The notes: a model not told the origin generated them from the sequence alone. Numbered from the stretch's first letter, positions 1-6,044 are shown. The stretch is DNA of 6,351 nucleotides from an uncultured Bacilli bacterium (GCA_934700375.1 CAKUXT010000119.1:1-6351), one strand, 5' to 3'. Translations and numbers: made by a program.

Positions 1-293
1 ACTGTGACAAGCTTGTCCTCGGAGATATCAAGAGCCATCGTCTTGGTTTTGACAGTGACGCTTGTATCCTTGACCATGTCTTCATAGCGGCCTGCATATT
101 CAGGACCGGTGAGTTCTTCTTTGAAGCGGTGAAGTCCAAAGCCATTGTGGATGCACTGATTGAGAATACCGCCTAAGGTATCATCTCTTTCAATGATAAG
201 AATATCTCTTAATCCGCTCTGGTATGCACCATATGCAGCAGCAAGTCCAGCCGGACCGCCGCCGATAATGACTAAATCATGCTGTTCTTTCAT
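1..293 (-). CDS. GlpB-like FAD/NAD(P)-binding oxidoreductase (partial, 3' end outside window)
   Basis: The first 97 residues of a pyridine-nucleotide-disulfide-type flavoprotein are visible. The Rossmann FAD-binding motif GGGPAG is at residues 11-16, and the acidic residue ending the second beta strand is E35. A segment at residues 41-57 (GGILNQCIHNGFGLHRF) is characteristic of the partner flavoprotein found beside GlpA-like dehydrogenases in Firmicutes. Family members are usually a little over 400 residues, so about three quarters lies beyond the left edge. The ATG at 291-293 overlaps the upstream stop codon (ATGA, 290-293), and an AAAGGGGA ribosome binding site (301-308) lies inside the upstream gene, so translational coupling is expected. 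The likely role, inferred from family and position, is passing electrons from the GlpA-like subunit to a cytoplasmic or membrane acceptor. A small DUF1667 protein often follows this gene and would be expected off the left edge. The family is clear; the substrate is not. Confidence 0.88.
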   Translation of the reverse strand, partial: MKEQHDLVIIGGGPAGLAAAYGAYQSGLRDILIIERDDTLGGILNQCIHNGFGLHRFKEELTGPEYAGRYEDMVKDTSVTVKTKTMALDISEDKLVT

Positions 294-1753
294 TTTCTCT
301 TCCCCTTTGTTTCACAGACGACGACATTGGAACCTGTGACATCCTGATAGACTTCGCTGTAGTCGACATTTCTTTCTCTCATGATGATTTCAAAGACCTT
401 CGGTCCGCAGAAGCCGCCTTGGCAGCGTCCCATTCCTGCATTGGTACGGCGCTTGATGGCATCGATTGTCAAAGCAGGGATCGGAGAATGGATGGCCTGA
501 ACGATCTCGCCTTCTGTGACAGTCTCACAGCGGCAGATGACCTGGCCGTATCTTCTGTCCTTCTTGATCCACTCTTCTTTTTCTTCCAAAGACAAAGAGG
601 AAAAGAAACCAGGAAGTCTGTAATACTTGAAGTCTTTCTTTTCAACGAGTTTTTCGCCCATATCAAGAAGCATTCTGACAAGTTCCTTGCCGAAAGCAGG
701 ACCGGATGTAAGGCCCGGAGATTTGATGCCGGCAAAGTTGATGAAGTGAGGCAAGAAGCTGCTCTCTTCGATCAAAAAGTCTTCTCTGCCTTCGATGGTT
801 GCACGGACACCGGCGAAGTTACGGATATTGTTTCTGTAATTGATATTGCTGACAGAACGCTTTGCCTGTTCTCTTACATAATCAAGAGCCTTCTGGGTAT
901 TGCCCGTATAATCCTTGTAAGGCATATCGCTATTAGCATCAGGACCGACGATGAGGTTTCCATGTACGGTCTGAGAGACAAGGACACCTTTTCCTAAGGA
1001 GCTGGGAGTCTGGAAGATGACATGTTCGACAGTCTTTCCCTCTTCCTTGTCCAAAAGATAATATTCGCCTTTGACAGGAGTGATGTGGAAGGATTTTTCC
1101 TTTTTGTCCTTCAAAGCAAGACGATAGATGTCATCAGCATGAACACCGGCAGCATTGACGACAAAGCGAGCCTTGATGGTTTCCTTCGGTGTCTTGACAT
1201 CATAGTTCTCACCATCTCTATCAATAGCGAGGACAGGGCTGTCGCCTAAGAAACGGACACCGTTAACAACGGCTGTTTCTCCTAAGGCAAGAGCCAATTC
1301 CCAAGGGGAAACAACACCGCAACTAGGAGCATAGAGGGCATAGTCGATTTCAGGATTGAGATTCGGTTCCATCTTATGCACTTCTTCGCTGGTCTTTAAA
1401 ATCTCAAGACCGGGGACTCCGTTTTGGACACCGCGAGAATAAAGCTCATCAATCTTCTTATGTTCTTCTTCCGTTGAACCAATGACCAAAGAACCGATCT
1501 GGCGATAATGGAAATTGAGAAGAGGATAGAGATCATGAATCAATCTGCATCCTTCTACATTGAGCCTTGCCATCTTCGTTCCGGGCTTTGGATCATAGCC
1601 GGCATGAACGATTCCGGAATTGGCTTTTGTCGTCTTCATCGCAACATCATTTTCTTTGTCAATCAAAATGACATTCAGCTCATATTTAGAGAGCTCAAAC
1701 GCTAATGAGGTACCAGTGATGCCAGCACCTATAATAGCTACATCATATAACAT
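290..1753 (-). CDS. GlpA-like FAD-dependent oxidoreductase with C-terminal BFD-type [2Fe-2S] domain
   Basis: A protein of 487 residues in the DAO/glycerol-3-phosphate dehydrogenase family. The FAD-binding motif GAGITG is at residues 9-14, and the family signature KANSGIVHAGYDPKPGT follows near residue 45. The DAO fold continues to about residue 370. A C-terminal BFD-like domain has the cysteine pattern C-x-C-x34-C-x4-C (C407, C409, C444, C449), which binds a [2Fe-2S] cluster in this family. The architecture matches anaerobic GlpA-type enzymes that oxidise glycerol-3-phosphate to dihydroxyacetone phosphate, although relatives act on other hydroxyacids. A glpK gene is not visible, so the substrate is inferred. 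The ATG at 1751-1753 is preferred over an in-frame TTG at 1763-1765, because the purine-rich sites fit the ATG (6- and 12-base spacing) and the TTG directly abuts its putative site. It is the first visible gene of the operon and overlaps the next gene by four bases. Confidence 0.9.
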   Translation of the reverse strand: MLYDVAIIGAGITGTSLAFELSKYELNVILIDKENDVAMKTTKANSGIVHAGYDPKPGTKMARLNVEGCRLIHDLYPLLNFHYRQIGSLVIGSTEEEHKKIDELYSRGVQNGVPGLEILKTSEEVHKMEPNLNPEIDYALYAPSCGVVSPWELALALGETAVVNGVRFLGDSPVLAIDRDGENYDVKTPKETIKARFVVNAAGVHADDIYRLALKDKKEKSFHITPVKGEYYLLDKEEGKTVEHVIFQTPSSLGKGVLVSQTVHGNLIVGPDANSDMPYKDYTGNTQKALDYVREQAKRSVSNINYRNNIRNFAGVRATIEGREDFLIEESSFLPHFINFAGIKSPGLTSGPAFGKELVRMLLDMGEKLVEKKDFKYYRLPGFFSSLSLEEKEEWIKKDRRYGQVICRCETVTEGEIVQAIHSPIPALTIDAIKRRTNAGMGRCQGGFCGPKVFEIIMRERNVDYSEVYQDVTGSNVVVCETKGKRK

Positions 1754-1757
1754 ATCG

Positions 1758-1772
1758 TTTCCCAACCTTTCT
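1758..1772 (-). promoter_or_regulatory. Ribosome binding site that decides the start of the GlpA-like gene
   Basis: On the minus strand AGAAAGG (1766-1772) is followed by TTGGGAAACGAT and then ATG. AGAAAGG is 12 bases and GGGA (1760-1763) is 6 bases from the ATG at 1751-1753. An in-frame TTG at 1763-1765 would have no spacer from AGAAAGG, so the ATG is the better start. Confidence 0.6.
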
Positions 1773-1778
1773 AAGAAT

Positions 1779-1805
1779 ATTATAGACTATTTTCTTTTTT
1801 CTCAA
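1779..1805 (-). promoter_or_regulatory. Candidate SigA-type promoter for the GlpA-like operon
   Basis: On the minus strand a perfect TATAAT -10 (1779-1784) is preceded by TTGAGA (1800-1805, five of six matches to TTGACA) with a short 15-base spacer. The predicted start near 1772 leaves a leader of roughly 20 bases that still includes most of the ribosome binding region. The short spacer suggests a promoter that may need an activator or may be intrinsically weak; that is inference. Confidence 0.55.
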
Positions 1806-1824
1806 AGAGGAAAAGGCCGTTTGA

Positions 1825-1848
1825 AAGACAATTTTGAATATTTGTCTT
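1825..1848. promoter_or_regulatory. Inverted repeat, possible operator (AAGACAA-N10-TTGTCTT)
   Basis: A perfect 7-base inverted repeat, AAGACAA at 1825-1831 and TTGTCTT at 1842-1848, with a 10-base AT-rich spacer. Its centre is about 64 bases upstream of the predicted start of the GlpA-like operon, and it sits in the divergent gap shared with the membrane-protein gene. There is no T-run at the exit consistent with a terminator for either flanking gene. A dimeric regulator site is plausible. I cannot name the regulator. Confidence 0.35.
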
Positions 1849-1856
1849 AATTTTTG

Positions 1857-1870
1857 TTGTAGCGCTTCCA
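1857..1870 (-). promoter_or_regulatory. cre-like site (possible CcpA binding)
   Basis: The minus strand reads TGGAAGCGCTACAA. It matches seven of the eight fixed positions of the Gram-positive cre consensus TGNAANCGNNNNCA and contains the AGCGCT core. It lies about 90 bases upstream of the predicted start of the GlpA-like operon and about 65 bases upstream of the divergent membrane-protein start. Carbon catabolite control of glycerol genes by CcpA is established in Bacillus, so the position makes sense. A single degenerate match is weak evidence. Confidence 0.35.
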
Positions 1871-1912
1871 TTTTTCTGATGATAGGTTCTCGATTTTGTT
1901 TTGTTTGATATG

Positions 1913-1921
1913 TGGTACAAT
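1913..1921 (+). promoter_or_regulatory. Extended -10 promoter for the VTT membrane-protein gene
   Basis: TGG immediately precedes TACAAT (1916-1921), forming an extended -10 element (TGn plus a five-of-six match to TATAAT). No good -35 hexamer is seen at 16-18 bases; T-rich sequence lies there. The predicted start near 1928 is only about four bases before the ATG at 1932, which would make the transcript essentially leaderless. Confidence 0.45.
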
Positions 1922-1931
1922 CATTTTCACT

Positions 1932-2702
1932 ATGAAAGAAAAAACAAAAAAGGCAATCGTCAAAGCGATTTCCGTCCTTGTCATCGTTCTGATGGTCGGC
2001 ATTGTCGCCTTTTATCTGTTCAACCTTTTCGGTGGAAAAGGGGAACTGTTCAAGGCATTCCAGAATTGGACAAAAGAGAATATCTTTTTAGCATGTTTTC
2101 TCTATTTGGCTCTTTCGCCTATCGTCAACATCATCCCTGGAATCTCTTCGATCTTCTTCATCACTCTGGCAAATATGATGCTCAACGATCAGACGCCAAG
2201 AGGAATGCTTCACGCCTTTCTTTTAGCCGATGCTTCTGTCATCATCACTTCAACGCTTCTCTTCCTTTTAGGAAAAGTGGCAGGAAAGAAAGTGGTCGGA
2301 TGGGTCATCGGAAAAGAAGATTATCAAAAAGCGGAGAAGCTTCTTACAATCGGTGGAAAGACCTGTCTTCCCTTTGTCTATCTCCTTCCTCTTTTCCCGG
2401 ATGACACCATCTCGTTTTTAGCGGGATGCACCAATATCTCTTTCTTGTATAACTTCATCAATGTCATCCTGTTTCGATCTGTCGGTGTCTTTGTCACCTG
2501 CTTCTTCGGAACAAATATTTTCCATTATGAAAACTTCCTGTGGTGGCACTGGGTTCTCTTTATCTTAGGCTGTCTTGTTTTAGTCGCTTTTGTTCTGTTC
2601 TTGGTCAAGAAGTATTACTCTTACTTAAAATACAAAGAAGAAGGCGGAAAATACATTCTTCTGAAAGGATTGCTGAAAGAGAAGAAGAAGAAATCAGAAT
2701 AA
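1932..2702 (+). CDS. TVP38/TMEM64-family (VTT domain, DedA superfamily) membrane protein
   Basis: A 256-residue integral membrane protein. A first helix covers about residues 9-31. Hydrophobic segments at about 50-84 and 92-114 surround the SPIVNIIPG re-entrant-type region. A charged loop spans about 115-143. The VTT signature LPLFPDDTISFLAG (152-165) follows, with further helices at about 172-194 and 206-226 and a Lys-rich cytoplasmic tail ending KEKKKKSE. The LFPDD and IPG elements are typical of SNARE-associated/VTT proteins. Relatives in the wider DedA superfamily translocate lipids such as undecaprenyl phosphate; the specific substrate here is unknown. The ATG at 1932 is chosen although no Shine-Dalgarno site precedes it. 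An upstream in-frame TTG at 1896 would add a Cys-rich extension overlapping the -10 element. The stop overlaps the converging phosphoesterase gene by nine bases. Confidence 0.85.
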   Translation: MKEKTKKAIVKAISVLVIVLMVGIVAFYLFNLFGGKGELFKAFQNWTKENIFLACFLYLALSPIVNIIPGISSIFFITLANMMLNDQTPRGMLHAFLLADASVIITSTLLFLLGKVAGKKVVGWVIGKEDYQKAEKLLTIGGKTCLPFVYLLPLFPDDTISFLAGCTNISFLYNFINVILFRSVGVFVTCFFGTNIFHYENFLWWHWVLFILGCLVLVAFVLFLVKKYYSYLKYKEEGGKYILLKGLLKEKKKKSE

Positions 2703-3230
2703 GATTTCTTTGACGATTTCATCGGAGATGAGATCACGGAGCGTGATCCCTTTTTCGTTGATGACCATATAGGAGTGTCTGTTGTCTTTGGGAAGAGAGA
2801 CAGAACCAGGGTTTGCAAGAATCAGATCATCCTTTTTCTCTAAGACACCGATATGCGTATGTCCCTGAAGGAAGATATCTCCGCAGTTTTCAGGAAGATT
2901 GTCAAAGGAAAAATGATGGCCGTGTGTCATCGTGATGAGATGAGAAAAGACATAGAGCTGTGAGATTTCACAGAAAGGGAAAGAAGAGACCATCTGATCC
3001 ACTTCGCTCTCACAGTTTCCCTTGATGGCGATAAGCTTATCGGCATAGGAGTTGAGAAGCTTGACGACTTCCTTCGGGCAGTATTCTTCCGGAGGATCGT
3101 TTCTGGCTCCATTATAATAGCAGTCACCTAAAAGGATGATTTTCTCCGCCTGATACTTCTCCACCTTGGAAAAGAATAATTTTGCATATTTCAGTGAGCC
3201 GTGGATGTCACTGCCGATCAATAGATTCAT
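2694..3230 (-). CDS. yfcE: YfcE-family metallophosphoesterase
   Basis: A 178-residue calcineurin-like phosphoesterase of the YfcE type, a predicted cytoplasmic metal-dependent phosphodiesterase. All expected metal-binding motifs are present: SDIHG (D8, H10), GD (D36), GNCES (N72), THGH (H103, H105) and GHTH (H124, H126), followed by the NPGS motif. The loop after D36, reading YYNGARNDPPEEYCPKEVV (38-56), matches the conserved YfcE loop (HGPRN...PxGYxP). Length is typical for the family. The ATG at 3228-3230 has a strong AAGGAG site 8 bases upstream. It is the second gene of a two-gene operon, 23 bases after its paralogue, and its end overlaps the convergent membrane-protein gene by nine bases. 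E. coli YfcE hydrolyses artificial phosphodiesters; the physiological substrate is not established, so any specific role is unknown. Confidence 0.9.
   Translation of the reverse strand: MNLLIGSDIHGSLKYAKLFFSKVEKYQAEKIILLGDCYYNGARNDPPEEYCPKEVVKLLNSYADKLIAIKGNCESEVDQMVSSFPFCEISQLYVFSHLITMTHGHHFSFDNLPENCGDIFLQGHTHIGVLEKKDDLILANPGSVSLPKDNRHSYMVINEKGITLRDLISDEIVKEILF
2732..2755 (+). terminator. Intrinsic terminator for the VTT gene, embedded in the opposing coding region
   Basis: GATCACG (2732-2738), a GAG loop and CGTGATC (2742-2748) form a perfect 7-bp hairpin. CC and then TTTTT (2751-2755) follow on the plus strand. It lies 30 bases after the VTT stop codon. The minus-strand exit has no T-run, so termination should be one-directional. 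The hairpin lies inside the 3' coding end of the convergent YfcE-type gene. Confidence 0.6.
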
Positions 3231-3253
3231 AATGTTTTCTCCTTGTTTTATAT

Positions 3254-3748
3254 TCAGAATGAAAGACTCTGTATGATGCTTCTTGAATTATAGTCGTAAA
3301 GCTTCAGCCCTTTCTCATCCATGACAAGATAGGAATGAATGCCGTCTCTTGGATGAGCGAAGCTTCCAGGGTTTGCAATGATGCTTCCGTTTGCTTCTTT
3401 TCTCAGCGTTGCGATATGCGTATGTCCAAAGAAGAAGATATCATAAGGAAGATTATAGGAATAAGGCGATTCATAATGGCCGTGTGACAATACGATGACC
3501 TTCTTGAACTGATAATCGAGATTGACATAGGGCATATTGAACCTTGCATATTCGATCTCGCTTTGAGAATCACAGTTTCCGGCAACGGCAAGAATCTTTT
3601 CCGAGAGAGGATTGAGTATCTCAATCGAATCGAAGAGAAGATCACCTAAAAGATAAAGTTTGTCAAAATGCTCTTCTTTGAAGAGTGGGACAAGCGCTTC
3701 GGTATACGGGATATCCCCGTGAAGGTCAGATGCAATCAATATTTTCAT
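3254..3748 (-). CDS. YfcE-like metallophosphoesterase, shortened paralogue
   Basis: A 164-residue calcineurin-like phosphoesterase, clearly paralogous to the next gene downstream. Metal-ligand motifs are intact: SDLHG (D8, H10), GD (D36), GNCDS (N58), SHGH (H89, H91) and GHTH (H109, H111), with the NPGSFAHPRDG segment after them. Compared with its neighbour it lacks about 14 residues immediately after D36, where the YfcE HGPRN-type loop would be; instead GDLLFDSIEILNPL runs straight on. The active site should still bind two metals, but substrate selection may differ. The ATG at 3746-3748 is the only sensible start for the SDLHG motif. The nearest purine-rich site (GATGAGG) ends one base before it, which is too close for normal use. 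It is the first gene of the pair, 23 bases before the second. Confidence 0.88.
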   Translation of the reverse strand: MKILIASDLHGDIPYTEALVPLFKEEHFDKLYLLGDLLFDSIEILNPLSEKILAVAGNCDSQSEIEYARFNMPYVNLDYQFKKVIVLSHGHYESPYSYNLPYDIFFFGHTHIATLRKEANGSIIANPGSFAHPRDGIHSYLVMDEKGLKLYDYNSRSIIQSLSF

Positions 3749-3756
3749 ACCTCATC

Positions 3757-3786
3757 ATTATAGAAAGAAAAAAGAGGACTTGCCAC
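3757..3786 (-). promoter_or_regulatory. Candidate promoter of the phosphoesterase pair
   Basis: On the minus strand a perfect TATAAT (3757-3762) is preceded, with an 18-base spacer, by GTGGCA (3781-3786, four of six matches to TTGACA). The -10 ends eight bases before the ATG. If it is used, transcription starts at or within a base or two of the start codon. Confidence 0.45.
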
Positions 3787-3928
3787 AAAAAAGGCATGAA
3801 AGAAAAAGAAGGATGAAAAGAAATATCCGTTCACTCTCTAAGACAGATTATTGTTTTTTCTTTTTTTCTTAGCCATTTCATTGATTAACAACTTTTTATA
3901 GAAAAATAAGGTAAAACATCTCAGCATC

Positions 3929-3957
3929 TTAAAAAAATAAGTTTCTCATGATATAAT
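3929..3957 (+). promoter_or_regulatory. Extended -10 promoter of the HAD phosphatase gene
   Basis: TTAAAA (3929-3934) is followed by a 17-base spacer and TATAAT (3952-3957). A TGA triplet directly before the -10 gives the extended TGn element. The predicted start near 3964 leaves a leader of about 20 bases containing the GGAGG site (3973-3977). The rest of the divergent gap (3749-3983) is AT-rich with purine and T-tracts, and I see no gene or strong hairpin in it. Confidence 0.65.
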
Positions 3958-3983
3958 ATCGATAGACTGTTCGGAGGTGCTAT

Positions 3984-4727
3984 ATGGTTTATTTGTTCGC
4001 GTCAGATTTTGACAACACCTTCTATTTCAAAGACGGATTCCATAAAAGCGATATTGATAGCATACATGCCTTTCAGAATGAAGGGCATCTTTTCGGTCTA
4101 TCGACCGGAAGGTCGTATCACGGCATCATGGATGTCGTAAAAGACCTCATCCATTTTGATTTCTTCCTTCTGGTGACCGGTTCCTATCTTTTAGACAAAG
4201 ACAAGAACATCATCTATCAGAATCCTATCGATTCCAAGACTGCAAAAACGATTTTTGACAAATACAAAGATGAAGTCTCCATCGCTATCAACACAGGAGA
4301 AAGATATTTACCAGCAAGTGACAGCGCAGGAGTATTCAAAGAAGAACTCTTCACTTATCCTAGCGATGAGACTGTCTTTTGCCTCTCCTGTTCCTGCAAA
4401 AAGAAAGAGGATGTCCCTTTCTACAAAGAAAGAATCGAAAAAGAATTCCCTTCTCTTACTGCACATCAGAACGGGACATTCTTCGATATTACAAACAGCA
4501 AATGTTCAAAAGGAAACTCCATCGATATCTTAAGAAAGCAATATGAAAAACCGTTTGTCTTCGGAATCGGAGACAACTATAACGATATCACCTTATTAGA
4601 CAGCGTAGATGTTTCTTTCACCTTCACCTATTCTGATGATGAAGTCAAAAAACATGCCGACTATATCGTCTGCAACATGAAAGAGGCAATCGATATCGCC
4701 TTGAAGATCATTTCAGAATCGGAATGA
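3984..4727 (+). CDS. Cof-type HAD-IIB family hydrolase (phosphatase)
   Basis: A 247-residue haloacid-dehalogenase superfamily phosphatase. Motif I is SDFDNT (D8 nucleophile, D10 acid/base), with Asn in place of the common Gly. Motif II is STGRS (T41), motif III is K176 in SKCSKGNS, and motif IV is GDNYND (D197, D201). The region between about residues 80 and 170 forms the C2B-type cap expected of Cof/YbiV proteins and decides the substrate, usually small sugar phosphates or cofactor phosphates such as FMN or PLP. The cap strand carries a small Cys cluster (C133, C136, C138). The protein is slightly shorter than the common 260-275 residues. The start has an excellent GGAGG site 6 bases upstream of the ATG and its own promoter, so it is probably monocistronic. 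Its last 20 bases overlap the 3' end of the convergent M24 peptidase gene. Confidence 0.9.
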   Translation: MVYLFASDFDNTFYFKDGFHKSDIDSIHAFQNEGHLFGLSTGRSYHGIMDVVKDLIHFDFFLLVTGSYLLDKDKNIIYQNPIDSKTAKTIFDKYKDEVSIAINTGERYLPASDSAGVFKEELFTYPSDETVFCLSCSCKKKEDVPFYKERIEKEFPSLTAHQNGTFFDITNSKCSKGNSIDILRKQYEKPFVFGIGDNYNDITLLDSVDVSFTFTYSDDEVKKHADYIVCNMKEAIDIALKIISESE

Positions 4728-5895
4728 CCTTTCCCTGTCTTCCTCCGACCATATGCGGAACTCTGTTCTTATCGATATAGACATCCGTTTCGCTTCTCAT
4801 GCCGAAGTCAGGAGCATAGATTCCTGGCTCTAAAGAGAAGGATGTGTTTTCGATGATGTTTCTTTCATCGTGGGATTCATAATTGTCGATATTGGTTCCA
4901 GGTCCATGAGGAGAGACATCTTTTGCGATATTATGACCGGTGCGATGAATGAAATATTCTCCGTATCCCTCTTTATCGATGACTTCTCTTACGACATCAT
5001 CGACTTCATAGCCTTTGACATCTCTATGGGGAAGATTCTTTTTCAAGAACTCAAAACCGGAATCGACAGCTCTGCGAAGTATTGAGAATCTCTTCTCAAC
5101 ATTTTCAGGTACGCTTTCTCCGACATATCCCATCCAGGTGATATCTCCGTAGACACTATTAGGAGCATCTTTCTTTGCCCACATATCGATTAAAACGACA
5201 TCGCCTTTGTGTATGAGAGAGGATTTCTCTTCGCTCGGTCCATAATGAGGATCACTTGCATTATGATTGATGGCGACAATACAAGGATCATCATAGATAT
5301 ATCCTTCCTCATGAAGTCGATTGCAGATATAAGACTGGATCTTATATTCATCGCTATATCCTTTTTCAAGGATGTCTTCTTTGATTTTCTTAAAGGCTTC
5401 ATCTTTGATGGAAAGAAGTGTATTGCAGGCTTCTATTTGACTCTTTTCCTCTTCTTCTGTGAAGGCAGCATAGAGATACTGCTGAAGATCTGCACTTGAT
5501 ATGACCTGATGTCCTAATGAGAGCAGGTATTCGACGCTTCCATAGTCTGCCAAGGATACGCGGGGAAGAAGGCCGAGAGAGGAGACATCCATCAAAATGG
5601 TCTTGTCTTCCTTTAAAAGTTCTTTTTCCAATTCCAGCATTTCCTTCCAGGTTTTATAGACATGAAGATCAAAACGAGACGTGATGCTCTTTTGAGAAAG
5701 AAAGACGGTATCAATCTGATGGCAGATCAAAAACGGCTTTCTGTCTTTCGGTATTGCCATGATAATCTTTCTTGTCAGCATCAGATCACCTAAAAGAGAG
5801 ACCATGATCGGATTTTTGTTCTCATAATCGACTAATACCCAGCAAGAAGCTTCTTCCGGTATCTGTTTCTGTATTTCAGCTATTGTATGTTTCAT
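4708..5895 (-). CDS. M24-family metallopeptidase (Xaa-Pro aminopeptidase/dipeptidase-like)
   Basis: A 395-residue cytoplasmic peptidase. The N-terminal creatinase-type domain spans about residues 1-145, and the C-terminal pita-bread catalytic domain about 155-385. All five dinuclear metal ligands are visible: D237 (LIDMWAK), D251 (YGDITW), H321 (RTGHNI), E356 (SLEPGIY) and E369 (RSETDVY). H217 in NASDPHY is the usual substrate-side histidine. The motifs DMWAK, GDITW, HRTGHNIA..V..HGPGTNID and FGMRSETDVYI place it in an M24 subgroup with HGNGAN-type loops rather than classical PepP or PepQ. The expected role is release of an N-terminal residue preceding proline, or of a dipeptide; exact specificity cannot be read. 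The ATG at 5893-5895 has AGGATGG 9 bases upstream. The gene is divergent from a surface-protein gene across a repeat-bearing region. Confidence 0.9.
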   Translation of the reverse strand: MKHTIAEIQKQIPEEASCWVLVDYENKNPIMVSLLGDLMLTRKIIMAIPKDRKPFLICHQIDTVFLSQKSITSRFDLHVYKTWKEMLELEKELLKEDKTILMDVSSLGLLPRVSLADYGSVEYLLSLGHQVISSADLQQYLYAAFTEEEEKSQIEACNTLLSIKDEAFKKIKEDILEKGYSDEYKIQSYICNRLHEEGYIYDDPCIVAINHNASDPHYGPSEEKSSLIHKGDVVLIDMWAKKDAPNSVYGDITWMGYVGESVPENVEKRFSILRRAVDSGFEFLKKNLPHRDVKGYEVDDVVREVIDKEGYGEYFIHRTGHNIAKDVSPHGPGTNIDNYESHDERNIIENTSFSLEPGIYAPDFGMRSETDVYIDKNRVPHMVGGRQGKVIPILK

Positions 5896-5904
5896 TGTTT
5901 TTTA

Positions 5905-5917
5905 CCATCCTAGTATA
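5905..5917 (-). promoter_or_regulatory. -10-like box overlapping the leader of the M24 gene, and its ribosome binding site
   Basis: On the minus strand TATACT (5912-5917) directly abuts the ribosome binding site AGGATGG (5905-5911). If this box is the true -10, transcription would begin around the end of the ribosome binding site and remove it from the mRNA. An upstream TACAAT (5988-5993, minus strand) is an alternative -10, but its -35 is poor. The real promoter is unresolved. Confidence 0.3.
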
Positions 5918-5918
5918 G

Positions 5919-6039
5919 TTTAGCACATCTGTCGTGCTCCTGATTTTGAATCTGTTTTGCCTCTTTTTAGCACTCATTTGTTCTTCAATTGTAAATTATT
6001 AGAAAAATGTTAAATATAAAGTGCTAAAAATGTGCTAAA
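5919..6039. repeat. Four GTGCTAAA motifs in the divergent regulatory region
   Basis: The octamer GTGCTAAA occurs on the plus strand at 6021-6028 and 6032-6039, and on the minus strand (as TTTAGCAC) at 5919-5926 and 5966-5973. The two plus copies are 11 bases apart, about one helical turn. The outer copies of the set lie just upstream of the -10-like box of each divergent gene, in the promoter spacer. A fifth GTGCT core at 5934-5938 forms an inverted pair with the 5919-5926 copy. This looks like a multi-site operator for one regulator acting on both genes. The regulator is unknown. Confidence 0.5.
5964..6030. repeat. Perfect 11-base inverted repeat with 45-base spacer
   Basis: TTTTTAGCACT (5964-5974) is the exact reverse complement of AGTGCTAAAAA (6020-6030). 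The arms contain two of the GTGCTAAA motifs. The 45-base AT-rich spacer argues for two protein-binding sites, possibly joined by DNA looping, more than for an RNA hairpin. Confidence 0.55.
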
Positions 6040-6044
6040 TGGTT

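Noticed and set aside
419..997. A 192-residue open frame on the plus strand
   Set aside because: It is the antisense shadow of the GlpA-like gene, whose domains and cysteine motif are unmistakable; no ribosome site or recognisable domain.
1754..1765. TTG start adding four residues to the GlpA-like protein
   Set aside because: The purine-rich site directly abuts the TTG, leaving no spacer. The ATG at 1751-1753 has correct spacing and places the Rossmann motif near residue 9 as usual.
1896..1931. Longer N-terminus of the VTT protein from TTG at 1896
   Set aside because: It would add a Cys-rich 12-residue extension unlike the family, overlaps the likely -10 element, and has only a weak AGG ribosome site.
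3838..3872. Inverted repeat CTAAGA/TCTTAG in the divergent gap
   Set aside because: Only six bases, with a 23-base spacer, in an AT-rich T-tract region; expected by chance, and not placed at a promoter.
4685..4700. Terminator for the M24 peptidase gene (minus-strand hairpin GGCGAT-ATCG-ATTGCC)
   Set aside because: A six-pair stem including a G-U pair, followed by only CTCTTTCATG, with no convincing U-run.
5967..5975. CIRCE element (HrcA heat-shock operator)
   Set aside because: TTAGCACTC matches one arm exactly, but the required GAGTGCTAA arm is not nine bases away. The nearest AAGTGCTAA is more than 40 bases downstream, and no chaperone gene is present.
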